From Aeromonas eucrenophila (lineage in GTDB: Bacteria; Pseudomonadota; Gammaproteobacteria; Enterobacterales; Aeromonadaceae), in contig NZ_CDDF01000014.1 of the NCBI RefSeq assembly GCF_000819865.1, forward strand, positions 203,007-267,006: a stretch of 64,000 nucleotides of DNA, in the 5' to 3' direction. The notes beneath the pieces were generated by a model. That model had not been told where the DNA came from, made no database searches, and saw only the letters and a list, made by a program, of their open reading frames with translations. The translations under genes were made by a program, and so were the position numbers. Shown piece by piece: positions 17,895-26,075 of the stretch (the first letter of the stretch is position 1; each line of letters opens with the position of its first letter).

Positions 17895-20186
17895 ATGAGT
17901 GATGCTATCGAGCTCAGTCTGGACGGGGTAGAGCGCCAGCCCATGCGCGCCTTCACCGAACAGGCTTACTTGAACTACTCCATGTACGTCATCATGGATC
18001 GGGCCTTGCCCCACATAGGTGACGGCCTCAAACCCGTGCAGCGGCGCATCATCTACGCCATGAGCGAGCTGGGGCTGTCGGCCCTCTCCAAGCACAAGAA
18101 GTCCGCCCGTACCGTGGGTGACGTGCTGGGTAAGTACCATCCCCATGGCGACAGCGCCTGCTACGAGGCCATGGTGCTGATGGCCCAGCCCTTCTCCTAC
18201 CGCTACCCGCTGGTGGACGGTCAGGGCAACTGGGGGGCACCGGACGATCCCAAGTCCTTCGCCGCCATGCGTTACACCGAGGCGCGGCTGTCGCGCTTCT
18301 CCGAGCTGCTGCTCTCCGAACTCGGCCAGGGCACTGTGGAGTGGACGCCGAACTTCGACGGCACCATGAAAGAGCCCGTGGTGCTGCCGGCCCGCCTGCC
18401 GCACATCCTGCTCAACGGCATCACCGGCATCGCCGTGGGTATGGCGACGGATATCCCGCCCCACAACGCGCGGGAAGTGGCTTATGCTTGCGCCGAGCTG
18501 CTGGACAACCCGAACGTGGGTCTGGATGTGCTGATGCAGCATATTCAGGGGCCGGACTACCCGACCAACGCCGAGATCATCACCCCTCGCGACGACATCC
18601 GCAAAATTTACGAGACCGGCAAGGGCTCCATCAAGCAGCGGGCGGTGTGGAGCGAGGAGGATGGCGACATCGTCATCACGGCGCTGCCCCATCAGGCCTC
18701 GGGCGCCAAGATCATGGAGCAGATCGCCGCCCAGATGGTGGCCAAGAAGCTGCCCATGGTCACGGATCTGCGGGACGAGTCGGATCACGAGAACCCGACC
18801 CGACTGGTGATCATCCCCCGCTCCAACCGGGTGGACGTGGAGGGGCTGATGGCCCACCTGTTCGCCACCACGGATCTGGAGAAGAACTACCGGGTCAACC
18901 TCAACATCCTGGGGTTGGACAACCGACCCCAGGTGAAGACCCTCAAGATGATCCTCGCCGAGTGGATCACCTTCCGCCGCGAGACCGTGCGCCGCCGCCT
19001 GCAATATCGCCTCGACAAGGTGCTGGCTCGCCTGCACATCCTCGAAGGCTTGCTGGTCGCCTACCTCAACATCGACGAGGTGATCGAGATCATCCGCACC
19101 GAGGATGAGCCGGGCAAGGTGATGGTGGAGCGCTTCAACATCAGCGAGACCCAGGCCGAGGCGATCCTCGAGCTCAAACTGCGCCATTTGGCCAAGCTCG
19201 AAGAGTTCAAGCTGCGCGCCGAGCAAAACGAGCTGGCCGAGGAGCGGGACAAACTCGAACTGATCCTGGGTTCGGAGCGCCGCCTCAATACCCTGCTCAA
19301 GAAAGAGCTGCTGGCGGATGCCGAGAAGTACGGCGACGATCGCCGCACCCCGCTGGTGGAGCGTGCCACCGCCGTCGCGCTGACCGAGAAGGAGCTCACC
19401 CCGAGCGAGCCGGTCACCGTCATCCTGTCCGACAAGGGTTGGGTGCGCGCCGCCAAGGGCCACGACGTGGACGTGGCAGGCCTCTCCTACAAGGCGGGGG
19501 ATGGCTATCTCACCCACGCCCTGGGGCGCAGTAACCAGCAGGTGGTGTTCCTCTCCACTCTGGGCCGCACCTATTCCCTCGAGGCGCATACCCTGCCTTC
19601 CGCCCGCAGCCAGGGTGAGCCGCTCACCGGCCGCTTCGCGCTGGGGGCTGGAGAAGAGGTGCGTCATCTGGTGATGGGCAACGAGGGAGAGCCTTACCTC
19701 ATCGCCAGCGACGCCGGTTACGGGTTTGTCTGCAACTACGACGACCTCATCGGCAAGAACAAGAACGGCAAGGCGCTGCTGACGGTGCCGGAAGGGGGCC
19801 TGGTGATGGCGCCCCAGAAGATTGGCTCGCCGGAGACTGATCTGTGCATGGCCATCTCCAACGAGGGCCGCATGCTGCTATTCCCGCTCAGCACCCTGCC
19901 GGTGCTCGGCAAGGGCAAGGGCAACAAGCTCATCAGCATTCCATCCGCGCGCGTCAAGGCGCGGGAGGAGTTTATGGTGATGGCCGCCATCATACCCCAG
20001 GGCCAGTGCGTGACCCTGTTCGCCGGCAAGCGCAAGCTCACTCTCAAGCCGTCTGACCTTGACTACTACCGCGGCGAGCGCGGCCGCCGTGGCGCCAAGC
20101 TGCCAAGAGGCTTGCAGCGGGTGGACCGAATCGAGATAGAACCCACCGCCGGCGAGACGGTAGCTGGGGAAAATCAGGAAGGGTAA
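17895..20186 (+). CDS. parC: DNA topoisomerase IV subunit A
   Basis: 763-residue DNA-cleaving subunit of topoisomerase IV. The winged-helix core contains [12 protein letters not shown], in which the positions equivalent to E. coli Ser80 and Glu84 (here S87, E91) are unmutated, so no common quinolone-resistance change is visible. The catalytic tyrosine lies in [10 protein letters not shown]. The C-terminal beta-pinwheel extends from about 500. It starts 78 bp after parE, probably one transcript, and ends at a strong terminator. Confidence 0.98.
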   Translation: MSDAIELSLDGVERQPMRAFTEQAYLNYSMYVIMDRALPHIGDGLKPVQRRIIYAMSELGLSALSKHKKSARTVGDVLGKYHPHGDSACYEAMVLMAQPFSYRYPLVDGQGNWGAPDDPKSFAAMRYTEARLSRFSELLLSELGQGTVEWTPNFDGTMKEPVVLPARLPHILLNGITGIAVGMATDIPPHNAREVAYACAELLDNPNVGLDVLMQHIQGPDYPTNAEIITPRDDIRKIYETGKGSIKQRAVWSEEDGDIVITALPHQASGAKIMEQIAAQMVAKKLPMVTDLRDESDHENPTRLVIIPRSNRVDVEGLMAHLFATTDLEKNYRVNLNILGLDNRPQVKTLKMILAEWITFRRETVRRRLQYRLDKVLARLHILEGLLVAYLNIDEVIEIIRTEDEPGKVMVERFNISETQAEAILELKLRHLAKLEEFKLRAEQNELAEERDKLELILGSERRLNTLLKKELLADAEKYGDDRRTPLVERATAVALTEKELTPSEPVTVILSDKGWVRAAKGHDVDVAGLSYKAGDGYLTHALGRSNQQVVFLSTLGRTYSLEAHTLPSARSQGEPLTGRFALGAGEEVRHLVMGNEGEPYLIASDAGYGFVCNYDDLIGKNKNGKALLTVPEGGLVMAPQKIGSPETDLCMAISNEGRMLLFPLSTLPVLGKGKGNKLISIPSARVKAREEFMVMAAIIPQGQCVTLFAGKRKLTLKPSDLDYYRGERGRRGAKLPRGLQRVDRIEIEPTAGETVAGENQEG

Positions 20187-20192
20187 TTAATA

Positions 20193-20224
20193 AAGAAGGG
20201 CGCGAAAGCGCTCTTCTTAATTTT
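20193..20224 (+). terminator. Rho-independent terminator of parEC
   Basis: Stem AAGAAGGGCGC / GCGCTCTTCTT (one G-T pair) with a GAAA tetraloop, then TAATTTTATT. It starts a few bases after the parC stop and marks the edge of the AT-rich stretch. Confidence 0.88.
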
Positions 20225-20261
20225 ATTAAAACCCTCTGGGGTTATATTAATTGATACAATG

Positions 20262-21128
20262 TTAAAAATCTACTTTAGTCCTTCTGCCATTTATATATTT
20301 ATATAATTCCACATGTTTCAATTCTGTAACTTTAGTAATAATATCCTTTGCCTTTTCAATATGTTCCTGGGGGGCTTTTTCGCCAAAGCATATTGATTTT
20401 ATATCATTTTTATTGAGTTTCTTTAGACAGAGAACTTCGGGGTGTCTAGCTATGTGATGTAAATCAACACTCCCATAAGGTTCTATGGTTAAGCTTCCAT
20501 CATTGTGTTCTTCATATAAATGTTTGTGTTTTGAAAGAGACGACTTAAGTTCTTCTGATGGTTTTATAGCTATTATTCGGTCTGCGTAGTGAAGATCAAT
20601 TATAAATCTAAACTCCTCCTCCTTACTCCAGCTCTCTTTTTTTCTGGTTAAAGCTGTTGTTGTAACGAATTTCCAAAGATACGGTAAGCTTTTATCAATT
20701 GGATGAAAGTTTTTAATGTCATATTTAGAATTACAGTATGTTACTTTGTGTAATTCGTTTTGACTGCATAAATTAGTGATGTCATATTCAACGCAGACAC
20801 CTTTTTGCGCGTTCGCATACAAGCCCCACATCATATCGTTCAGTGGGTTTGTGCAGAGGGAAATAACACCCTTTCGTTGAATTTCTTCGTTGATTACTTG
20901 CAATGACCTTTCTTTGGCTATATGTATTAATTCAGCCTCTGATTTAGAGGGAAATTGTCTTTTGTACTCATTGATGATGAGTGGGATGGCTGGAAGCCTA
21001 GTAATAAGTTGTGAATAGTTTTCATGTGTCTTTTCTTCTTCGATATCATTTAACAATGCCACATGAGTCATTTTTAATGATGGAGAGGTTAATATTTCTT
21101 CAAAAAAAGAACTTAGGTATTTGTACAT
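20262..21128 (-). CDS. DUF2971-family protein
   Basis: 288-residue cytoplasmic protein. The family core is recognisable: YKYLSSFFEEIL at the N-terminus, VISLCTNPLNDMMWGLYANA followed by QKGVCVEYD, and W-x-KEEEFRFIIDL. DUF2971 proteins are of unknown function and often lie in accessory or defence-rich regions. ATG 21128 is preferred over GTG 21143 because AGGA lies 7 nt upstream of it. The gene is strongly AT-rich with AAA/ATA codons, unlike all its neighbours, so it was probably acquired horizontally. It is convergent with parC and has no operon partner. Confidence 0.8.
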   Translation of the reverse strand: MYKYLSSFFEEILTSPSLKMTHVALLNDIEEEKTHENYSQLITRLPAIPLIINEYKRQFPSKSEAELIHIAKERSLQVINEEIQRKGVISLCTNPLNDMMWGLYANAQKGVCVEYDITNLCSQNELHKVTYCNSKYDIKNFHPIDKSLPYLWKFVTTTALTRKKESWSKEEEFRFIIDLHYADRIIAIKPSEELKSSLSKHKHLYEEHNDGSLTIEPYGSVDLHHIARHPEVLCLKKLNKNDIKSICFGEKAPQEHIEKAKDIITKVTELKHVELYKYINGRRTKVDF

Positions 21129-21329
21129 ACTATTATCCTGCACGATAGGTATATTTTATACGGATGTATAAGATAGATAAAATAGCATTTGAAGAGCTTT
21201 ATTTGAAGCTCGTTTTTGCTGAGGAGCTTGGTGGAGATTCTGGAATACCCACCGTTGTGAGCGTTATCTAACTGAATTGGGAACGATCAAGCGTCACCTC
21301 ACGCTAAGGCGGGCACGGTATTGAGGCCC

Positions 21330-21357
21330 GTAGGTCTGATTAGCGAAGCGTAATCAG
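21330..21357 (+). repeat. REP-like element, family A, copy 1
   Basis: GTAGGTCTGATTAGCGAAGC continuing GTAATCAG; contains a self-complementary core (GATTA ... TAATC) around GCGAAGCG. A second copy in inverted orientation lies about 100 bp away. Confidence 0.7.
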
Positions 21358-21446
21358 ATGTTTGCGAAAACCGGTTGCCGCAATTCTGTTGGTGCTCCAG
21401 CTGCTCTTTTCTCTATGTCCATAGCCACCGATATTGTGGTGTGGCC

Positions 21447-21472
21447 AATTACGCTTCGCTAATCGCCCCTAC
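21447..21472 (-). repeat. REP-like element, family A, copy 2 (inverted)
   Basis: Reads GTAGGGGCGATTAGCGAAGC GTAATT on the minus strand, sharing GTAGG and GATTAGCGAAGCGTAAT with copy 1. The inverted pairing is typical of BIME-type arrangements. Confidence 0.7.
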
Positions 21473-21534
21473 TTGCCCATGCTTGATTTAACGCTCTGCA
21501 GTTTGCCCATTGCTTCTGTTGGGATGGCTTGTGC

Positions 21535-21574
21535 CCCCTCATCCCCGACCCTTCTCCCGCGAGGGGAGAAGGGG
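21535..21574 (+). repeat. REP-like element, family B, copy 1
   Basis: CCCCTCATCCCCGAC followed by hairpin CCCTTCTCCC / GGGAGAAGGG. Copy 2 lies about 150 bp downstream in the opposite orientation. Confidence 0.7.
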
Positions 21575-21718
21575 ATCAGACCGCAGCTAGTTAGGACTAT
21601 GGTGGTTGCATGGCTGGACGTCGATATTTGGGCAGTGGTTACATGGGAGAGAACGAACGTCTGAAGCAGTTGTTGAGATATGAAGTGACCACCATGGGTT
21701 AAGGCTGGCTCGATACGG

Positions 21719-21754
21719 TTCCCTCTCCCCTTGGGAGAGGGCCAGGGTGAGGGG
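21719..21754 (-). repeat. REP-like element, family B, copy 2 (inverted)
   Basis: On the minus strand CCCCTCACCCTGGCCCTCTC CC with stem CCCTCTCCC / GGGAGAGGG. Same head and hairpin layout as copy 1, reversed. Confidence 0.7.
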
Positions 21755-21810
21755 ATCCGGTAATCAGCAGGTAGGATGCAATGAACAAGCTGAATTGTAC
21801 CGCTGAGCCG

Positions 21811-22185
21811 TCAGTTATTGAAATTCCACTTGATGGGCAGCTCGATATCAAAAGCCAGCTGATCCCCTTCGAGGCTAAAGGGCAGGCTGGTCTGGTGCTG
21901 CTCATATTCGTTGACGATAAGGCAGCACTCGAAGAAGTTGGATTCGTAGCTGAGGTGGGCCAGACCATGGGCGCCGTCTTGATCGAGTTCGATGCGCAGC
22001 ACCTGCGGTGGATGCTCCTGACTGAGGTTGACCGCGGGATTGCCCTCATCCACCAGCCGCTCCAGCAGGGGGAAGAAGTCTTGTCTGTGGGCCGTTATGA
22101 CCTGAGTGATGGCTTGCTCCAGCTCTGCCCGGGTGGCGAAGGGGCCGCCGAGGGGGTAACGGGTCTGGATCCTTTCCTGAGTCAT
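21811..22185 (-). CDS. Hypothetical protein, 124 residues
   Basis: Not recognised. A good Shine-Dalgarno (CAGGAG about 9 nt before the ATG at 22185) and plausible composition support it as real. Visible features: no signal peptide or membrane helix, N-terminal helical half (RAELEQAITQVITAHRQDFF), then a beta-rich acidic half ending FDIELPIKWNFNN. It has the look of a small cytoplasmic protein. It is adjacent to the family-B repeat and oriented like the next gene on the minus strand, about 185 bp away, so not clearly an operon. Confidence 0.6.
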   Translation of the reverse strand: MTQERIQTRYPLGGPFATRAELEQAITQVITAHRQDFFPLLERLVDEGNPAVNLSQEHPPQVLRIELDQDGAHGLAHLSYESNFFECCLIVNEYEQHQTSLPFSLEGDQLAFDIELPIKWNFNN

Positions 22186-22369
22186 GATCTTTGCTCCTGA
22201 ACTGAGATGTGAGAATGGCCTGATCCGTTTGAGGGGCCCTTGATCCTGGACCGGAGACCCGGCTTTTTTATTGCAAATTATCGGCTCTGCCTTACTCCAT
22301 CAGGGCATTCCTCGCCCTGGCAGATGAAACGATCTGTGAAATAACAATAGGGCAGATGTTTATAAAACA

Positions 22370-22684
22370 TCAGGCGGGGATCCGGCCATTCTTCACCAGC
22401 GCCCGGCGGATGTTCTTGCACATCTTGCCAAAGCTATAGAGTTCGTCGAAGCTGGGCGGGATGCCGCGATTGATCTGATATTGCCAGTAGCTGAGATCCG
22501 TATCCACCAGCTCCATCAGCTTCTTGGGGCAGCCGATACAGGTGTTGTCCGGCCCGCATTTGAAGGTATCCGGTTGATAGAGCGGGAATTCTTGCTTCAC
22601 GGCATCGATGATCTGCTGCATCGCTGTGATACGGTCGGGTTTTCTGCTCACGCCTGGCCCCTGCTGCCTGTAGGAAGGATTCAT
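22370..22684 (-). CDS. Hypothetical cysteine-motif protein, 104 residues
   Basis: Function unknown. It contains KCGPDNTCIGCPKKLMELVD, giving C43, C49 and C52, and a fourth cysteine C89 in FGKMCKNIRR. Four such cysteines could bind zinc or an iron-sulfur cluster; this is inference. The ATG at 22684 has AGGA 6 nt upstream; a later in-frame ATG (residue 22, MQQIIDAVKQEF) is a possible alternative start. It is similar in feel to small conserved gammaproteobacterial proteins, but I cannot name a family. It stands between an unknown gene and a VOC-family gene. Confidence 0.65.
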   Translation of the reverse strand: MNPSYRQQGPGVSRKPDRITAMQQIIDAVKQEFPLYQPDTFKCGPDNTCIGCPKKLMELVDTDLSYWQYQINRGIPPSFDELYSFGKMCKNIRRALVKNGRIPA

Positions 22685-22851
22685 TATATTCCTGACAGTC
22701 TGTAGGCCAATTACACCAAGGGGTTAGCTCATTGTGGGTGGATCTGGTGGCAGGGGCCCTGGCGGGGCTGATGTCACATCGAGGGAGACGGCGCTCACTC
22801 CTCTATGGGCGAAGCGGGCAATGAAGCAGGAGGATGCAGTCTGTGGCTCCT

Positions 22852-23232
22852 CTATATGGGCTTGCCGGAGGCATGGCTGGAGAAGATGGTGATGAACCGG
22901 CCGGCGGGCTCGCGCAGGGTGAAGAGCTCGTGCGCGATGGCCGGGCGTGCCTCTATGGGAGAGGGCGCCAGCCCCAGGGCGCTCAGGCGCCGGTGGCTCT
23001 CGTGCAGATCGTCAACCATCAGATCGAAGGGGGCCTCTCCCGCAGCGACCTTATCGCTGTGCATCAGCAGCAGGTGGGTGCCGCCGCGCATCTCCAGCAC
23101 GGAGATTTCGGGCCCGTCGAAGAGGAGCCTCATGCCGAGGGCCCGCATAAAGTGGACCGACTCCGCCATGCGATCCGTCTGCAGCACCACGTGGGCCACG
23201 CCCACCAGGGGTTTGTTGTCGTCCAGCTCCAT
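22852..23232 (-). CDS. Glyoxalase/bleomycin-resistance (VOC) superfamily protein
   Basis: 126-residue single-module pair forming a VOC fold: betaalphabetabetabeta repeats are visible in VGVAHVVLQTDRMAESVHFM and FDLMVDDLHESHRRLSALGL. The potential metal ligands are H (in AHVVLQ), E and H/E in the second repeat (HELFTLREPAGRFITIF). The start is taken at ATG 23232 because GGGAGG lies 6 nt upstream, rather than the longer frame at 23271. Substrate is unknown; members range from glyoxalase to antibiotic-binding proteins. Confidence 0.8.
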   Translation of the reverse strand: MELDDNKPLVGVAHVVLQTDRMAESVHFMRALGMRLLFDGPEISVLEMRGGTHLLLMHSDKVAAGEAPFDLMVDDLHESHRRLSALGLAPSPIEARPAIAHELFTLREPAGRFITIFSSHASGKPI

Positions 23233-23307
23233 CTCTGCCTCCCGAAAACGTGTGCCGCCGTCCAAGCCCACCTTTTCCCATGCCAGTCGATATGGCGGGA
23301 TAGGGAT

Positions 23308-23328
23308 ACGCCCGGTCAGACCGGGCGT
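23308..23328. repeat. Short perfect hairpin
   Basis: ACGCCCGGT-CAG-ACCGGGCGT forms a 9-bp stem. It has no adjacent T-run, so it is not a classic terminator. It resembles, with a different loop, the two hairpins near 25400 and 26030. Confidence 0.55.
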
Positions 23329-23472
23329 TATAAGGATGGATGGGATGGGTCACACTTGCAGTGACAGCCTCTGCCTCGACGCCCGCCATGGGGGCCAGCA
23401 CTCCTGTGTGGCCATCAAGCATGGGCACATACCCTCTGCGTGACTGGCCGCAATAACCGAGGCGGAGTGCGA

Positions 23473-24963
23473 TCAGGCGGTGACGGGCTCCGCCGATGGG
23501 CTGAACCGGGCGGCGATCAGCAGCCGCAGGCGGGGCACCAGCAGCAGCAGGACAAGACCACCTGCGAGGGATCCCCAACCCAGCATATTGAATACGGCGC
23601 CGTAGCCCGGGTTGGTGGCGATCGGGGTGCTGCCGCTGTTTTGCGGCATGGCGGCGGAGACATAGCCCGCCAGCACGGAGGCGACGCCGGTCACCATCAT
23701 CCAGCAACCCATCATCAGCCCCTGCAATCTGGCGGGGGCCAGCTTGCCGATCATGGCGTAGCCGATGGGGGAGATGAGCAGCTCACCCAGGCTCTGCAAC
23801 ACATAGCTGATGGCGATCCACTTGAAGGCGACCAGACCGTCCGCCCCCGCCAGGTGGATGCCCACCGGCAGCACCAGCATCCCCAGCCCCATGCAGAACA
23901 GGGAGGCGGCAAACTGGGAGGGGATGTCGATGCGCCAGCCCTGCTCGCGCAGGCGCTTGAACAGCAGGGCCATCAGCGGGCCGCCGATGACGATGACCAG
24001 GGTGTTGATGTTCTGGATCCATTGGGGGGCGACTTGCCAGCCGAACACATTGAGGTTGATGTTGTGCTCGGAGAACAGCATCAGTCCCATGGGCGCCAGC
24101 TGGTAGAGGGACCAGAAGATGAGGGAGCCGAGGGCCAGAATGAGGTAGGCCACCATGCGGCTGCGCTCGGCCGGATCCCGATGGCGCGCCGTCATCACGC
24201 AGAGCAGCACCAGCACCATTGCCCCCAGCAGCAGCACGAAGCTGCCGCTGAAGCTGGCGTGGGTCAGCAGCAGGCGCAAGGCCGGCACCAGCAGTGCCAG
24301 GATGGCGAGGCCGCCGAGCATGCGCAGGTAGAAGCCGCGCCCCTTGATGTGGCGCAGTGGCGTGTTGATGTCCGCCAGAATGGGCCAGAAGCAGAGGGTG
24401 GCGATGATGGCCAGCACGTTGCCCAGGGTGGCGAACAGGAACAGGGTGCGGTAGTCCTCGGTCAGCTGGAAGTAGCCCGCCACCGAGAAGCCGATGAAGA
24501 AGCCCAGGTTCATGCCGGCGTAGTTCCACAAGAAGGCGCTCTCGCGGCGATGATCGTCCGGGGCGAAGCGCTGGGTCAGCATCATGTTGAGGCAGGTGAC
24601 GTTGAGGCCGCTGCCGGTGAGGAACATGGCGAGCCCCCAGTAGAGGCCATCGACCCCCATCTCGGCGATGAGGTAGCAGCCGATCACCTGCAACACCATG
24701 CCCATGACGAACAGGTTGCGGTTGCTGAGATAGCGCCCGCCGAGGTAGCCGCCAAACAGGTGCAGGCCGTAGTTGAAGGCGCCGAAGATCCCCATCATAG
24801 CGTTGGCCTGGGATTCGCTGAAGCCGAGCCGCTTGGTGGCGTAGAGCACCAGGGTGGAGTAGAGCACGGCAAAGCCCAAGGTGGCGAAGGTCTGGATAAA
24901 GAACAGGGCACCCGAGCCCGGGGGAACGCTGGCGTGATGAGAAGCTGGGGTCGAAGCGCTCAC
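23473..24963 (-). CDS. MFS transporter, POT/PTR-like (peptide-type)
   Basis: 496-residue membrane protein with about 12-14 hydrophobic segments. LFFIQTFATLGFAVLYSTLV continuing LYATKRLGF, GGYLGGRYLSNR and FLWNYAGMNLGFFIGFSVAG resemble the POT (proton-dependent oligopeptide transporter) family. The family's ExxERF proton-coupling motif at helix 1 is not present, so substrate could differ. The start is GTG at 24963 with AGGAG about 9 nt upstream. Monocistronic in appearance. The peptide assignment is tentative. Confidence 0.72.
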   Translation of the reverse strand: MSASTPASHHASVPPGSGALFFIQTFATLGFAVLYSTLVLYATKRLGFSESQANAMMGIFGAFNYGLHLFGGYLGGRYLSNRNLFVMGMVLQVIGCYLIAEMGVDGLYWGLAMFLTGSGLNVTCLNMMLTQRFAPDDHRRESAFLWNYAGMNLGFFIGFSVAGYFQLTEDYRTLFLFATLGNVLAIIATLCFWPILADINTPLRHIKGRGFYLRMLGGLAILALLVPALRLLLTHASFSGSFVLLLGAMVLVLLCVMTARHRDPAERSRMVAYLILALGSLIFWSLYQLAPMGLMLFSEHNINLNVFGWQVAPQWIQNINTLVIVIGGPLMALLFKRLREQGWRIDIPSQFAASLFCMGLGMLVLPVGIHLAGADGLVAFKWIAISYVLQSLGELLISPIGYAMIGKLAPARLQGLMMGCWMMVTGVASVLAGYVSAAMPQNSGSTPIATNPGYGAVFNMLGWGSLAGGLVLLLLVPRLRLLIAARFSPSAEPVTA

Positions 24964-25444
24964 GGCTTGTCTCCTGTGAGAGGGAAATCACAACTCATCC
25001 TGAGAGCGTACCGGTCTGCTGCCGGTGAGCCTTTCGTGCGTCCTGCGGGTTTCAAGGCTGGATCGACATTTAGCGACCAGCCTTGGCAAATTGCCAGACC
25101 TTAAATTTAATCCCGAATGATTAATTGCTGTTTATCAACTTATTTTGACTTTTTATTCTCTTGCCGCTGCGGCTCGGTCACGCCCTGGTTGGTGAGAACG
25201 GCGCCCCTTCGGCATCTTGATGGCTGTTTGGCACCCTGTTGGTGAGGATAGCGAGATCCCTGTCACCTTTGTCGGGGTGTTCCCGCCATGACCCGCAGGA
25301 GGGGGGAGAGTGCCATCCAGGAGGGCATTCCGCCAGAGTGCATAAATATCTGAATAATGGGGCCGTTGCCGCCATGGCCGGCTTGCTGCGAATAGCACAA
25401 CGCCCGGCGAACCGGGCGTTGGCTTATGACGGATGAGGGAAGGC
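24964..25444. other. Intergenic region before osmB-like gene
   Basis: 481 bp with no convincing gene. The part near 25100-25150 is AT-rich and probably carries the promoter of the minus-strand transporter. Two short related stretches (GTTGGTGAG at about 25189 and 25230) and a hairpin repeat (25392-25422) fill the rest. A 315-bp open frame on the minus strand covers the hairpin and lacks protein-like features. Confidence 0.4.
25392..25422. repeat. Duplicated hairpin element, copy 1
   Basis: 31 bp starting ATAGCACAACGCCCGGCG and ending in ACCGGGCGTTGG; stem AACGCCCGG / CCGGGCGTT with a CGAA loop. It lies just after the osmB stop on the minus strand, so it may act as its transcript 3' end. Copy 2 at 26018-26048 is identical over the full 31 bp. 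Confidence 0.8.
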
Positions 25445-25660
25445 CTATTTCTTGATTTCATGGCCAATCACGCCACCGACGACGGCCCCACCCACGGTAC
25501 CAACCGCACTGCCTCCGGTCAGCACAGAGCCACCGACGGCGCCGATACCGGCTCCGATGGCGGTACTCTTGTCTTGTTGCGACATGCCGGAGCAAGCTGC
25601 CAAGCCAAACAGCATGACCATTGCGGCGGCGCCTCGTGCTAAACGATGGATCTTCTTCAT
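25445..25660 (-). CDS. osmB: OsmB-like glycine-zipper lipoprotein
   Basis: 71-residue lipoprotein. The signal peptide ends in lipobox LAAC, with Cys at about 23. The mature part STAIGAGIGAVGGSVLTGGS continuing AVGTVGGAVVGGVIGHEIKK has Gly every third or fourth residue, a glycine zipper, and matches E. coli OsmB (NTAIGAGAGALGGAVLTDGS region) well. Such proteins sit in the outer membrane and are induced by osmotic or stationary stress; induction here is unknown. The ATG is preceded by AGAGGT. Flanked by hairpin repeats. Confidence 0.85.
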   Translation of the reverse strand: MKKIHRLARGAAAMVMLFGLAACSGMSQQDKSTAIGAGIGAVGGSVLTGGSAVGTVGGAVVGGVIGHEIKK

Positions 25661-26075
25661 GGGGTTTACCTCTTGATAGTGCTCGAGACGTTGTCACCAG
25701 CGTCAATCCTGAGCCCGACGCGCAGGCCGGGACAAGGGGCGCTCGACAGCGGATCTGACGGGCATAGTGAGGGAGGGGGCCAGATGTCTGATCTAGATCG
25801 GGTGCTCTGGCCGCCCCTTGTCCTCGCTCGTCGGTTTGCCCAAGTGGCCGTCGGCGACGGCACATTCACCCAGAGAGATGGAGCCCCTCTCTCCATAAGC
25901 TCGGCTCCTGAGGGTATATACGCGCCGCCGTTCGTTTCGGTTTACATGGCGGCCAGCTCCTTATCCCGATCCATCGCGCGTGGGGATAAGCGGGAGCACC
26001 ATTTCTCGCCTCACCAGATAGCACAACGCCCGGCGAACCGGGCGTTGGATAACACAGGGGGGCGGCAAGCCGGCC
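25661..26075. other. Intergenic region between osmB-like gene and J-domain operon
   Basis: 415 bp with no convincing gene. It should contain the osmB promoter on the minus strand and ends with the second hairpin copy, which follows the last gene of the J-domain operon. Open frames present lack recognisable protein features. Confidence 0.4.
26018..26048. repeat. Duplicated hairpin element, copy 2
   Basis: Identical 31-bp unit to 25392-25422, placed about 27 bp beyond the stop of the minus-strand operon's last gene. Both copies follow minus-strand genes at similar distance, consistent with a transcript-end or REP-like role. Confidence 0.8.

Larger units (their letters stand above)
21129..21810. 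other. Repeat-rich intergenic region flanking the DUF2971 gene
   Basis: About 680 bp without a convincing gene; small open frames overlap repeats. It begins AT-rich near the DUF2971 promoter, with a hairpin GAGCTT/AAGCTC plus GTTTTT at 21194-21217 reading on the plus strand. It then returns to higher GC with two inverted pairs of palindromic repeats, listed separately. It looks like a patchwork of acquired DNA and REP-like elements. Confidence 0.5.

Noticed and set aside
15579..19667. A 1362-codon open frame on the minus strand opposite parE, parC and part of the FUSC gene
   Set aside because: It is antisense to unmistakable genes and arises from high GC content and codon bias; its translation is low-complexity without protein-like motifs.
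23440..25104. A 554-codon plus-strand frame over the POT-like transporter
   Set aside because: Shadow frame, rich in Gln/His/Gly, opposite a clear membrane protein with a good Shine-Dalgarno.
25153..25467. 105-codon minus-strand frame upstream of the osmB-like gene
   Set aside because: Covers the hairpin repeat and the osmB tail, with no domain or ribosome-binding site.
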